Part shown: positions 1 to 6,364 of the stretch, piece after piece
Layout: every line of letters starts with the position of its first letter
How positions within the stretch are numbered: the stretch's first letter is position 1
Program-made: the position numbers and the translations under genes
Notes under the pieces: model-generated
What the model saw: only the letters and a program-made list of their open reading frames with translations
Database searches by the model: none
What the model was told of the DNA's origin: nothing
Assembly (NCBI GenBank): GCA_958435885.1
Contig: CAUBHZ010000029.1
Coordinates: forward strand, 1 to 11,162
DNA from: an uncultured Intestinimonas sp.
Lineage (GTDB): Bacteria; Bacillota_A; Clostridia; Oscillospirales; Oscillospiraceae
DNA: 11,162 bases
Direction: 5' to 3'

Positions 1-1
1 C

Positions 2-1381
2 GAGGAGATATTCCCTTCCAATGATGTGCGCTACATCGCTGTCAACGACAATGTGGACACCAAGTATGAAAACAGCAACGAACTGATGCCTTTCAAAAAT
101 CTGTTCAATGAGTGGCATGTGCGGGACTGCAGCCGCAAGGTGCGGAATGTGGTAAATGCCAAGGCACAGAGGGGAATCCGGGTAGGGACGCGAGCTCCCT
201 ACGGCTACCGAAAGGGTGCAACAAAAGACTCTCCTCTGCTGGTGGACGAGGAAGCGGCAGCTGTCGTCAAACGCATCTTCGCCATGTGCGCCGGTGGAAT
301 GGGACCATCCCAGATCGCAAAGCAGCTTAAGAAAGAGCATATCTACAGCCCATCCATGTACGCCTATACGAAATTCGGCACATCCCATTCCGGGCTGAAT
401 ACAGAGCGGCCCTACAACTGGAACGGCGACATGGTGGCGGATATGCTTCAGAACATGGTCTACCTTGGACACACGGTCAACCTCCGCTACAGCACCAAGT
501 CCTACAAGGACAAAAAGAGGTGCGAACGCCCCAAATCCGAGTGGCTTATCTTTGAGCATACTCATGAAGCGCTGGTGGATCAGGAAACCTGGGATATCGT
601 ACAGGAGGTACGGTCCCATAAACGCCGCCGGACAAATATGGATGAGCAGGATATGTTCTCTGGATTAGTGTACTGTGCGGACTGCAGTAAACCTATGGTA
701 CTGCATCGGGCGCACACCATGAAGCCGGAACAGAACAATTTCACCTGCCGCACCTACAAGAAGGATGGGGCAGAAGTGTGCAGTGCTCACTATGTCCGGG
801 AAGTGGCATTGAAGGAAATCGTGCTGGAAACGATCCGCAGAGCCACAGAGTTTGCCAGAAGCGATCCGGAGCGGTTCGCCGCATACATCCAGCAGAAACA
901 ATCCAATGAGGTGTCAAAGGAGATCCGGGGCTTGGAGCGAGAGCTGTCCACGATGCGGAAACGGGATGGAGAACTGGATGTGGTATTCAAGCGGATGTAC
1001 GAGGACAGCGCCCTGGGACGGGTGAGCAATGAACAGTTCCGCTTGCTGTCTGAGGCATATTCTAAGGAGAAAGCCCAGCTGGCCGAGGCCATCCCCGTCA
1101 CGGAGGAGCGCCTGGAGAAACTGCGCAGCAGCATGGCCAATGCCAAGAACTTCATCGCCAAGGCCAGGAAGTTTACCGACATGACGGAACTGACCCCGGA
1201 ATTGCTCCGCACCTTCGTAGCAAAGATCATCGTGTATGAAAAAGAGGTCAAATATTCCAAGCATGCACCGCAGAAAATCCAAATCTGTTTCCGGGACTTC
1301 AACCTCAACGAAACAGATGATGTGATTCTCTGTGGGGAGACAACAGAAAAGGCAGACAGTGCAACCGCACTGCCTGCCTAA
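2..1381 (+). CDS. Large serine recombinase, TnpX/TndX-like (5' end outside window)
   Basis: This is a site-specific recombinase that would excise or integrate a mobile element through a serine-DNA linkage. The reading frame is open to the left edge, so the GTG at 26 is an internal codon and not the start. The catalytic serine and most of the resolvase domain are missing from the window. Visible domains: the end of the resolvase domain (RYIAVNDNVDT, then FNEWHVRDCSRKVR, the E-helix region) at about 29-150; the recombinase domain (APYGYRKG, then a PSQIAKQL helix and the YLGHTVNLR segment) to about 620; a zinc ribbon with cysteines at 674, 683, 746 and 779; a long charged coiled coil at about 900-1160; and a DUF4368-like tail (FIAKARKFTDMTELTPELLRTFVAKIIVYE). 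This order is typical of Clostridial transposon and ICE recombinases. Whether the full gene is intact cannot be judged here. Confidence 0.93.
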   Translation, partial: EEIFPSNDVRYIAVNDNVDTKYENSNELMPFKNLFNEWHVRDCSRKVRNVVNAKAQRGIRVGTRAPYGYRKGATKDSPLLVDEEAAAVVKRIFAMCAGGMGPSQIAKQLKKEHIYSPSMYAYTKFGTSHSGLNTERPYNWNGDMVADMLQNMVYLGHTVNLRYSTKSYKDKKRCERPKSEWLIFEHTHEALVDQETWDIVQEVRSHKRRRTNMDEQDMFSGLVYCADCSKPMVLHRAHTMKPEQNNFTCRTYKKDGAEVCSAHYVREVALKEIVLETIRRATEFARSDPERFAAYIQQKQSNEVSKEIRGLERELSTMRKRDGELDVVFKRMYEDSALGRVSNEQFRLLSEAYSKEKAQLAEAIPVTEERLEKLRSSMANAKNFIAKARKFTDMTELTPELLRTFVAKIIVYEKEVKYSKHAPQKIQICFRDFNLNETDDVILCGETTEKADSATALPA

Positions 1382-1412
1382 TCCGAGGACACGCTTCAAG
1401 GTACCCCTATCA

Positions 1413-1440
1413 GGAGTAGCGGAAAGGCGCTCCGTTTTTT
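1413..1440 (+). terminator. Weak candidate terminator of the recombinase gene
   Basis: GGAG at 1413-1416 can pair with CTCC at 1430-1433, with one extra G-T pair, and a run of six T follows at 1435-1440. The stem is short and the loop is long, so this is a weak call. It sits 32 bases after the recombinase stop, where a terminator would be expected, and it may be in or near the element end. Confidence 0.3.
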
Positions 1441-1468
1441 GTCTTTGTTTGGCCGCCTGCGGAGACTG

Positions 1469-2128
1469 TCACTCCATGACGCCGATTTCGTCGGGCACCA
1501 GGAAGTCGGCCTCAGTACAGGCCTTGATGTCCTCCACCGTATAGCCAGGAGCCAGCTCCCGCAGCACCAGCCCTTCCGGGGTCACCTCAAAGTAGCACCG
1601 CTCGGTGACGATGTCGGTGACGCAGCGGGCACCGGTCAGCGGCAGAGTGCACTGCTTGAGGATCTTGGACTGGCCGTTCTTCTCGCAGTGCTCGGTGGCC
1701 ACCACGATCTTCTTCACGCCGGAGCACAGGTCCATGGCGCCGCCCATGCCGGGCACCAGCTTGCCGGGAATGGTCCAGTTGGCGATGTTGCCGTGCTGGT
1801 CCACCTCAAGGGTGCCCAGCACCGCCGCATCGATGTGGCCGCCCCGGATGTAGGCAAAGGAGGTGGCGTGGTCACAGACGCTGCCGCCGGGGATGACCGA
1901 AGCCGGCTGGCCGCCGGCGTCGATGAGGTCGGGGTCGGCGTCGTCCCAGGAGGGCGAGCTGCCACAGCCCACGATGCCGATCTCGGCCTCCAGCCAGAGG
2001 TTGACCCCCTCCGGCAGGTAGTTGACGCACATCAGGGGCAGCCCGATGCCCAGATTGACAAAATCTCCGTCTTTGAAAAACTTCGCGCAGCGGGACGCGA
2101 TCAACGCCCGTCCGGTGAGAGCTCCCAT
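1469..2128 (-). CDS. CoA-transferase subunit B, AtoA-type (short-chain acyl-CoA)
   Basis: This is the beta subunit of a heteromeric 3-oxoacid/acetate-type (family I) CoA-transferase, which moves CoA between a short-chain acyl-CoA and an acid through a glutamyl-CoA intermediate. At 219 aa it is the usual AtoA length. It shows VNLGIGLP (24-31), NYLPEG (36-41), the active-site glutamate E49 in EAEIGIVG, GGQP, RGGHIDAAVLG and the PGKLVPGMGGAMDL signature. The usual E-N-G around the catalytic Glu reads E-I-G. The start is the ATG that overlaps the subunit A stop as TAATG, with GGAGG nine bases upstream; this coupling suits equal synthesis of the two subunits. The C-terminus is complete. The exact substrate (acetoacetate, butyrate, acetate or another) is not readable. 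Confidence 0.88.
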   Translation of the reverse strand: MGALTGRALIASRCAKFFKDGDFVNLGIGLPLMCVNYLPEGVNLWLEAEIGIVGCGSSPSWDDADPDLIDAGGQPASVIPGGSVCDHATSFAYIRGGHIDAAVLGTLEVDQHGNIANWTIPGKLVPGMGGAMDLCSGVKKIVVATEHCEKNGQSKILKQCTLPLTGARCVTDIVTERCYFEVTPEGLVLRELAPGYTVEDIKACTEADFLVPDEIGVME

Positions 2129-2883
2129 TACTTGCCGCCTCCTTCCGCCGCTTCCCGGGCCTTGGCCTCTGCCTTGGCCTTCGCCCGCTGCCACATGGGG
2201 CAGAAAGGCTTCTTCTCTCCCGTCCGCACATACACCATATCCACAATGGGCGCGGGCACGTCGATGTCGTCGGGTCCCAGCTCGCCCACCTCCACCAACT
2301 CCTCCACCTCGGCGATGACCAGATCGGCCGCCAGGGCCATGTAGCTGTTGGTGGCCCGGCTGATGAGCCGGAAATTCAGGTTGCCCGCCCGGTCCGCCTT
2401 GGTGGCCTTGATGAGGGCCACGTCGGCGTGGAGGGGCAGCTCCAGCAAATACTCCTTGCCGTTGATGGTCAGCTTCTGCTTGCCCTTTTCCACATCGGTT
2501 CCGATGCCGGTGGGGGTGAGGCAGCCGCCCAGACCGGCGCCGCCGCAGCGGATGCGCTCGGCAAAGGTGCCCTGGGGCACGAATTCGATGTCCAGCTCCC
2601 CGGCGAACATCTGGTCCCGGGCCTCCGGGTTGAGGCCGATATGGGTGGTGATGAGGCTTCTGACCCGGTGCTCGTGGATAAGCCGGCCCAGGCCCTGATC
2701 CGGCATGCCGCCGGAGACGGCGATGGCGTCGATGTCCTTGACGCCCTTCTTCAGCATCTCAGTGATGAGCTCCTCGGCGGAGAACTCCCCGTGCCAGTCT
2801 CCGAACATGATGACCTGGCCGTCATGGATGCCGGCCACGGCCTCCTCGCGGGTCACGATCTTTGATTTCAAATCCCTTGCCAC
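2128..2883 (-). CDS. CoA-transferase subunit A, AtoD-type
   Basis: This is the alpha subunit partner of the gene directly downstream, with which it shares one base (TAATG). From GTG 2883 it is 251 aa. It shows the AtoD-like order: KIVTREEAVAGIHDGQVIMFGD near the N-terminus, THIGLNPEA, IEFVPQGTFAERIRCGGAGLGG (about 100-120), LTPTGIGTDVE, ALIKATKADRAGNL (about 157-169) and GELGPDDIDVPAPIVDMV near the end. The segment after the first strand (GDWHGEFSAEELI) departs from the usual AtoD glycine-rich form. A lysine/alanine-rich tail of about 20 residues extends past the family core. The start is uncertain: GTG 2883 sits very close to AAGGA, while TTG 2871 has AAGGTGG eight bases upstream and begins the protein at KSKIVTREEA, as many homologues do. 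Glutaconate CoA-transferase is less likely because its motifs are absent. Confidence 0.86.
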   Translation of the reverse strand: MARDLKSKIVTREEAVAGIHDGQVIMFGDWHGEFSAEELITEMLKKGVKDIDAIAVSGGMPDQGLGRLIHEHRVRSLITTHIGLNPEARDQMFAGELDIEFVPQGTFAERIRCGGAGLGGCLTPTGIGTDVEKGKQKLTINGKEYLLELPLHADVALIKATKADRAGNLNFRLISRATNSYMALAADLVIAEVEELVEVGELGPDDIDVPAPIVDMVYVRTGEKKPFCPMWQRAKAKAEAKAREAAEGGGK

Positions 2884-2899
2884 CTTTCCTTACGGGTGT

Positions 2900-2916
2900 C
2901 CGGCGTGATCCGCCGG
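2900..2916 (-). other. Short intercistronic hairpin
   Basis: CCGGCG at 2900-2905 pairs perfectly with CGCCGG at 2911-2916 around a five-base loop, in the 37-base gap between the crotonase stop and the CoA-transferase A start. No T run follows on the minus strand, so it is not an intrinsic terminator. It could stabilise or delimit the mRNA segment; that is inference. Confidence 0.4.
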
Positions 2917-2920
2917 CGTA

Positions 2921-3715
2921 TCATTTCCCCTGGAACTGGGCCTTACGCTTCTCCATAAAGGCCTTGCAGCCCTCCTGGAAGTCCATGGAGGCGGCGCACT
3001 CCCGCTGGGTGGGCACCTCCGTCTCGGCCAGCCACTGCCTGTAGTCGCTGTAGCTGGCGTCGTAGAGCTGCTTTTTGATGTTTTTGTAGGACACGAGAGG
3101 TCCCGCGGCCAGCTTTTTCGCAAAGGCCATGGTCACCTCGTCCAGCTCGTCCACGGTGGTCACCTGGTAGGCCAGCCCCAGCGCCTTGGCCTCCTGGGCG
3201 CCCACGGGCCGTCCGGTGGCCGCCAGCTCCATGGTGCGGGCGGTGCCGATGCTCTTGGAGAGCAGATAGGTGGCGCCGGTATCGGGCACCAGGCCCAGAT
3301 TCACAAAGGCCAGGATGAATTTGGCGTTGTCGGCGCAGATCATGAAGTCGCCGGCCAGGGCCAGGCTCACACCGGCTCCCGCCGCCGCGCCGCACACCGA
3401 GGTGATGACCAGCTTGCTCATGCGCTTGATGCCGTCGGCCACACCGCCCACCTTGCTGATGAGCCCGTCCATATTGACCTCGCCGCCCGCCTGGATCAGC
3501 TGATAGAAGTAGCCGATGTCCCCGCCTGCGGAAAAGGCCTTCCTGCTGCCCTTGAGTACGACCACCCGTACCGCCGGGTCCCGTTCCGCCTCATCCACCA
3601 CGTACTGGAGCTCGTCCGCCATCTGCTCATCGATGGCGTTGAGGTTCTTCAGGTAGTCCATGGTGATGACCGCGATGCCGTCTTCCACGGTGTAGATCAG
3701 CTTCTTCAGTTCCAT
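2921..3715 (-). CDS. Crotonase-fold enoyl-CoA hydratase/isomerase family protein
   Basis: This is a cytoplasmic acyl-CoA enzyme of the crotonase superfamily, 264 aa, which is full length. The oxyanion-hole segments are present: AFSAGGDI (60-67) and CGAAAGAGVSLALAGDF (108-124). In alignment by eye, both glutamates that make a classical enoyl-CoA hydratase are missing: the first position is S117 and the second is F137. Instead NLGLVPDTGATYLL places D145 where PaaG and related double-bond isomerases carry their catalytic Asp. An isomerase is therefore more likely than a hydratase. It is the first gene of an operon with a two-subunit CoA-transferase 37 bases downstream, so the product or substrate is probably a short acyl-CoA loaded by that enzyme. 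The start is ATG 3715, with AGGAG ten bases upstream. Confidence 0.87.
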   Translation of the reverse strand: MELKKLIYTVEDGIAVITMDYLKNLNAIDEQMADELQYVVDEAERDPAVRVVVLKGSRKAFSAGGDIGYFYQLIQAGGEVNMDGLISKVGGVADGIKRMSKLVITSVCGAAAGAGVSLALAGDFMICADNAKFILAFVNLGLVPDTGATYLLSKSIGTARTMELAATGRPVGAQEAKALGLAYQVTTVDELDEVTMAFAKKLAAGPLVSYKNIKKQLYDASYSDYRQWLAETEVPTQRECAASMDFQEGCKAFMEKRKAQFQGK

Positions 3716-3776
3716 TTTTACCCTGCTCCTTTCACAAGCTTACTCAGGTCCTGCTTCCGGTGACACGGGCCTCTAC

Positions 3777-3805
3777 ACTCTAAGGCTATCACTTTGCATT
3801 GTGAA
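3777..3805 (-). promoter_or_regulatory. Candidate promoter of the crotonase/CoA-transferase operon
   Basis: On the minus strand TTCACA (3805-3800) and TAGAGT (3782-3777) are separated by 17 bases, a 5/6 and 4/6 match to the housekeeping consensus. This would give a leader of roughly 55 bases before ATG 3715. An AT-rich block (about 3811-3860) lies upstream. The -10 box is mediocre, so confidence is moderate. Confidence 0.45.
3789..3804. promoter_or_regulatory. Imperfect palindrome, possible operator
   Basis: TCAC-TT-TGCA-TT-GTGA reads the same on both strands at 12 of 16 positions. It covers most of the -35 box and part of the spacer of the candidate crotonase promoter. That placement suits a dimeric repressor controlling the acyl-CoA operon, but no regulator gene is in the window. 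Confidence 0.35.
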
Positions 3806-3938
3806 AATCAATGATTTTATCCGGTATTTTAAAAAATATTTTTGTATAAAATGATGAAATCTGGCCTGTGCTTTGCTCTGCGCAGAAATTCCGCACAGTC
3901 TTTCCTTTTTTCTCCTCTCCCCCACATCGCCGCAGACG

Positions 3939-3991
3939 AAAAACGCCGGACGGACGGATACGGAAGCTTCCGTATCCGCCCGTCCGGCGTT
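3939..3991 (-). terminator. Strong intrinsic terminator of the SGNH-sigma-anti-sigma operon
   Basis: Positions 3942-3966 pair with 3967-3991 around an AAGCTT centre, giving a 25-base arm with a single mismatch (3954/3979). On the minus strand the stem is followed by five T (3943-3939). It lies 12 bases after the stop of the RsiV-like gene and separates that operon from the crotonase promoter region. On the plus strand no T run follows, so it acts in one direction only. Confidence 0.93.
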
Positions 3992-4003
3992 AGGCAGGGC
4001 ACC

Positions 4004-4858
4004 TTACGGCGCCGCCTGAATGACGAACTCCTGGCTGCCCATGGAGCCTGGGCCCAGCTCGTACTTCTCGAAGACCACCACAGGGAGGCCCTCCTCATTG
4101 AGGTAGAAGGGCTGGTCGGCCTCGATGCCCTGGAAGCCGCCCTGCTCGGCGGTCCAGTAGATGTTGTCCGGGTCCTGGGACCGCTCCTCGATCTGCTGGG
4201 CCACCTGGGTGTTGACGATCTCCATCCAGTTGGGTCCCAGCAGGTCCCGGAGGGTGAGCTCCTTGCCCGTCTCCAGGTCGATGTTATAGGTGTAGAACTC
4301 GGTGTAGGCGCTGGCCCGGGTCTCGGTCTTCTCCACCACGAAGGAGAGGTACTGGTCGGTCTGGCACTTGACCTCGTAGTCCACGTCGATGATGACCGGC
4401 ATATAGTCCTTGGGGTCGCCGCCGGTGGCCACATAGGCCTCCTTGGCCTCCCGCGCCCGCTCCTCGGCCTCGGCGATGACGGCCTGGATGCGGGTGGAGA
4501 TCTCCTGGTTGATCTTCTGCTCCAGCTCGGTGTGGCCGGTGTTCTCCAGGGCAGGGAGCCGTACATCGATGACCCGGTCGTCGTCGTTGACGGTGTACTC
4601 GGTGACGGTGACGATCCTGGCCAGGCTGCCCAGCACCGGCACCTCGTACACCGCCTGTGCAAAGCTGGGGCTGCCGTTGACCAGCAGCACGAAGCAGGCG
4701 CAGCTGGCCAGGGCGGTGGCCAGGCTCCGGCGCAGGGTCCGCCGGTGCTTCCGCTGCCGGTCCCCCTCCCGGATGGCGGCACGCACCATAAAGGAGAGCT
4801 CCTCCGGCGTCTCCTGAGCCCGATAGCGGGCTCTGGCCCGTTCCATTTCAGGGTGCAT
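4004..4858 (-). CDS. rsiV: RsiV-like anti-sigma factor with extracytoplasmic DUF4163/DUF3298 region
   Basis: This is a single-pass membrane anti-sigma factor of 284 aa, close to the length of B. subtilis RsiV. Residues 1-43 form the cytoplasmic sigma-binding part, rich in Arg and Glu. Residues about 46-61 (LATALASCACFVLLVN) are the membrane helix. The outside region starts at VYEVPVLGSLARIVTVTEYT, contains YNIDLETGKELTLRDLLG (DUF4163-like) and ends with a DUF3298-type segment (PFYLNEEGLPVVVF...ELGPGSMGSQEFVI). Just outside the helix SFAQA (65-69) gives an A-x-A signal-peptidase site. Known: RsiV binds lysozyme, is then cut by signal peptidase and next by the RasP site-2 protease, freeing SigV. 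The gene starts 11 bases inside the sigma gene, with GGAG seven bases before ATG, so the two are coupled. The match to RsiV is by eye; lysozyme binding in this protein is inferred. Confidence 0.88.
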   Translation of the reverse strand: MHPEMERARARYRAQETPEELSFMVRAAIREGDRQRKHRRTLRRSLATALASCACFVLLVNGSPSFAQAVYEVPVLGSLARIVTVTEYTVNDDDRVIDVRLPALENTGHTELEQKINQEISTRIQAVIAEAEERAREAKEAYVATGGDPKDYMPVIIDVDYEVKCQTDQYLSFVVEKTETRASAYTEFYTYNIDLETGKELTLRDLLGPNWMEIVNTQVAQQIEERSQDPDNIYWTAEQGGFQGIEADQPFYLNEEGLPVVVFEKYELGPGSMGSQEFVIQAAP

Positions 4859-5354
4859 AGTCGATCTCCTCTCCAGTCATGTCCTTGAGCTTTCGGATGG
4901 CCTTGTAGAGCCGAGACTTCACCGTGTTCAGGTTGGCCCCGGTGGCCTGGGCGATCTCCTCCAGCTTCATGTCCTCAAAGTAGCGCAGCTTGATGACGGT
5001 CTGCTCCGGGAAGGACAGCCGGTCGATGGCGTCATAGAGGTCCAGCCGCTCCCCCGGGTCCCGGGGCTCCTCCGCCCGGTCCACCATGACGTCCTCCAGG
5101 GACACCAGGTTCCGGTTCCGCCGAAAATGGTTCATGGCCTCGTTGATGAGGATACGGTAGAACCAGGTCTTGAGATAGGCCGGCTCCCGGACGGTGTCCA
5201 CCTTGCTGAGGGCCTTCACGATGGCCTCCTGGACCACATCCATGGCTGCATCCCGATTTTTGACATAGCTCATCGCCAGGCGGTAAAAATCCGTCTGTCC
5301 GTTCACGATGTGCTCCACCAGCAGCTGGCGGTTGTCCGGGACGTTCTGTCTCAA
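4848..5354 (-). CDS. sigV: ECF RNA polymerase sigma factor, SigV-like
   Basis: This is a small sigma-70 family factor (168 aa) with only regions 2 and 4. Region 2 spans about 18-82 (DAAMDVVQEAIVKAL, then LKTWFYRILINEAMNHFRR). Region 4 spans about 105-157 (LSFPEQTVIKLRYFEDMKLEEIAQ and the helix-turn-helix NLNTVKSRLYKAIRKLK). Its overlapping downstream partner is RsiV-like, which is why it is called SigV-like rather than just ECF. The start is a TTG at 5354 with AAGGAAG about 11 bases upstream. An in-frame stop at 5376-5378, which is also the SGNH stop, rules out a longer version. It follows the SGNH gene by 21 bases and is likely cotranscribed from the ECF promoter at 6368-6393, which implies positive autoregulation. 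The TTG start may keep its level low. Confidence 0.92.
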   Translation of the reverse strand: MRQNVPDNRQLLVEHIVNGQTDFYRLAMSYVKNRDAAMDVVQEAIVKALSKVDTVREPAYLKTWFYRILINEAMNHFRRNRNLVSLEDVMVDRAEEPRDPGERLDLYDAIDRLSFPEQTVIKLRYFEDMKLEEIAQATGANLNTVKSRLYKAIRKLKDMTGEEIDYAP

Positions 5355-5375
5355 GGGGATGGCAGCTTCCTTCCG

Positions 5376-6332
5376 TTATGGGTTTTCCGGCGCCGCGGTG
5401 TGGGTCCGGAGGTAGTCGGCCCAGCGCTGATAGCCGGCCTTGGTGAGGTGGACCCCGTCCACGCTCTCATCCGCCGGCAGAGCGCCGTTCTCGTCGGCCA
5501 GGGCGGCGTGGGCGTCCACCAGGCAGACCTCCTTCTCCCCGGCCAGCCGGGCGATGAGGTCGTTGTAGACGGCCACCTTCTCGTTTTTCAGCCACTGGTG
5601 GCTCTCCGACTTCTCCGCCGTCACCGGCAGCAGGGTCTGGAGGTAGATCCGGGCGTCGGGCTGGGCCGCCCGGACCAGGTCGATGAGCTGGGCGTAGCCG
5701 TCGTAGAACCGCCGGTCGTTGTGCCAGCCCAGCTCGTTGATGCCCAGCAGGATGTAGACCTTGCCGTAGGTCTGCTTCCCCAGGGCCTCCAGGGGGGTGT
5801 ACTTCCGGCCGTCCAACCGGATCACCTTGTCGGTGCGGACGGACTGGACGGTGAGGCCCTTGTAGGAGAGGTGGGCCGGACCCTTAAGGTCGCTGTACAG
5901 CAGCAGGCCGTCGGTGAGGGAGTCCCCCAGAAAGGCGGCGTCGGCAAACCAGTCGTTGTCCACCGCCTCCCCCTGGGGTACGGGGACGGAATCGTCATAG
6001 CCCTGGGCGGCGTCTGTCTCCGTCACAGGGGCGCTCTCCTCCGGCTGGGACGCCGCCGGGGGTGCGGTCTCCGCCGGCTGGGGCGCCACCGCAGCAGGGG
6101 TGGCCGCCGGAGCGGCCGCGGTCTCGGCGGGGGGCGTGGTCTGAGCGGGGACCTGCTGCCGCTCCAGCTTCTGCCGGGGCGGGTCCCCGGCGTCGTGGCG
6201 GGCGTCCACATGGTTGGAGAGCCCGGACCAGCTCCCGGCCAGCACCAACACCAGCAGCAGCACGGCGGCGGGCAGGCGCAGCGCCGGGGCGGTCCGCGCC
6301 TTCCGTTGGCAGCGTTTCGGTTGATAGCCCAT
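5376..6332 (-). CDS. Membrane-anchored SGNH/GDSL hydrolase, possible cell-wall O-acetyl esterase/transferase
   Basis: This 318-aa protein has an arginine/lysine-rich start, one membrane helix at about 19-36 (RLPAAVLLLVLVLAGSW) and a Pro/Ala/Glu-rich spacer at about 60-125 of the kind that spans the cell wall. An SGNH hydrolase domain runs from about 128 to 310. Catalytic blocks are visible: GDSLTDG with nucleophile S138, G159 in the block II region, GINE with N199, and D292/H295 in VDGVHL. The enzyme therefore acts outside the membrane, probably on an acyl or acetyl ester. It is first in an operon with SigV- and RsiV-like genes. SigV regulons include OatA, whose extracellular half is an SGNH domain, so peptidoglycan O-acetyl chemistry is a fair hypothesis. 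No acyltransferase-3 membrane domain is fused to it. The start is ATG with AGGAGGGG ahead of it. Confidence 0.88.
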   Translation of the reverse strand: MGYQPKRCQRKARTAPALRLPAAVLLLVLVLAGSWSGLSNHVDARHDAGDPPRQKLERQQVPAQTTPPAETAAAPAATPAAVAPQPAETAPPAASQPEESAPVTETDAAQGYDDSVPVPQGEAVDNDWFADAAFLGDSLTDGLLLYSDLKGPAHLSYKGLTVQSVRTDKVIRLDGRKYTPLEALGKQTYGKVYILLGINELGWHNDRRFYDGYAQLIDLVRAAQPDARIYLQTLLPVTAEKSESHQWLKNEKVAVYNDLIARLAGEKEVCLVDAHAALADENGALPADESVDGVHLTKAGYQRWADYLRTHTAAPENP

Positions 6333-6364
6333 GCGTCTCCCCTCCTTTTCTGTCTTTCTGTATG

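Larger units (their letters stand above)
1..1440 (+). mobile_element. Right end of an integrated element carrying a large serine recombinase (partial)
   Basis: Seen: the first 1.4 kb encodes a large serine recombinase on the plus strand, converging on a minus-strand metabolic operon. Its base composition is less GC-rich than the genes beyond 1469. Known: in Tn4451/Tn5397-type elements the TnpX/TndX recombinase gene lies at one end of the element. Inferred: the element/chromosome junction lies in the 87 bases between the recombinase stop (1381) and the stop of the CoA-transferase B gene (1469). That CoA-transferase aligns to AtoA through its natural C-terminus, so the insertion did not cut it. 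I could not identify the exact core site or terminal repeats; the right boundary given is approximate. Confidence 0.5.

Noticed and set aside
26..28. GTG as the start of the recombinase
   Set aside because: The frame continues to the left edge with conserved resolvase residues (FPSNDVRYIAVND), so this is an internal valine.
1439..2344. Plus-strand open frame of about 300 codons opposite the CoA-transferase genes
   Set aside because: It is the antisense of well-matched AtoA/AtoD-type genes, rich in His/Gly/Val from complementary GC-biased codons, with no recognisable domain.
3829..4782. Minus-strand frame of 317 codons rich in Pro/Ser/Arg/Trp
   Set aside because: It is an alternate frame of the RsiV-like gene, without a domain, and it reads through the terminator.
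3842..4888. Plus-strand open frame of 348 codons opposite the RsiV-like gene
   Set aside because: It runs through the strong terminator hairpin and antisense to a clear anti-sigma gene; its composition (Leu/Val/Gly/Asp repeats) is typical of a shadow frame.
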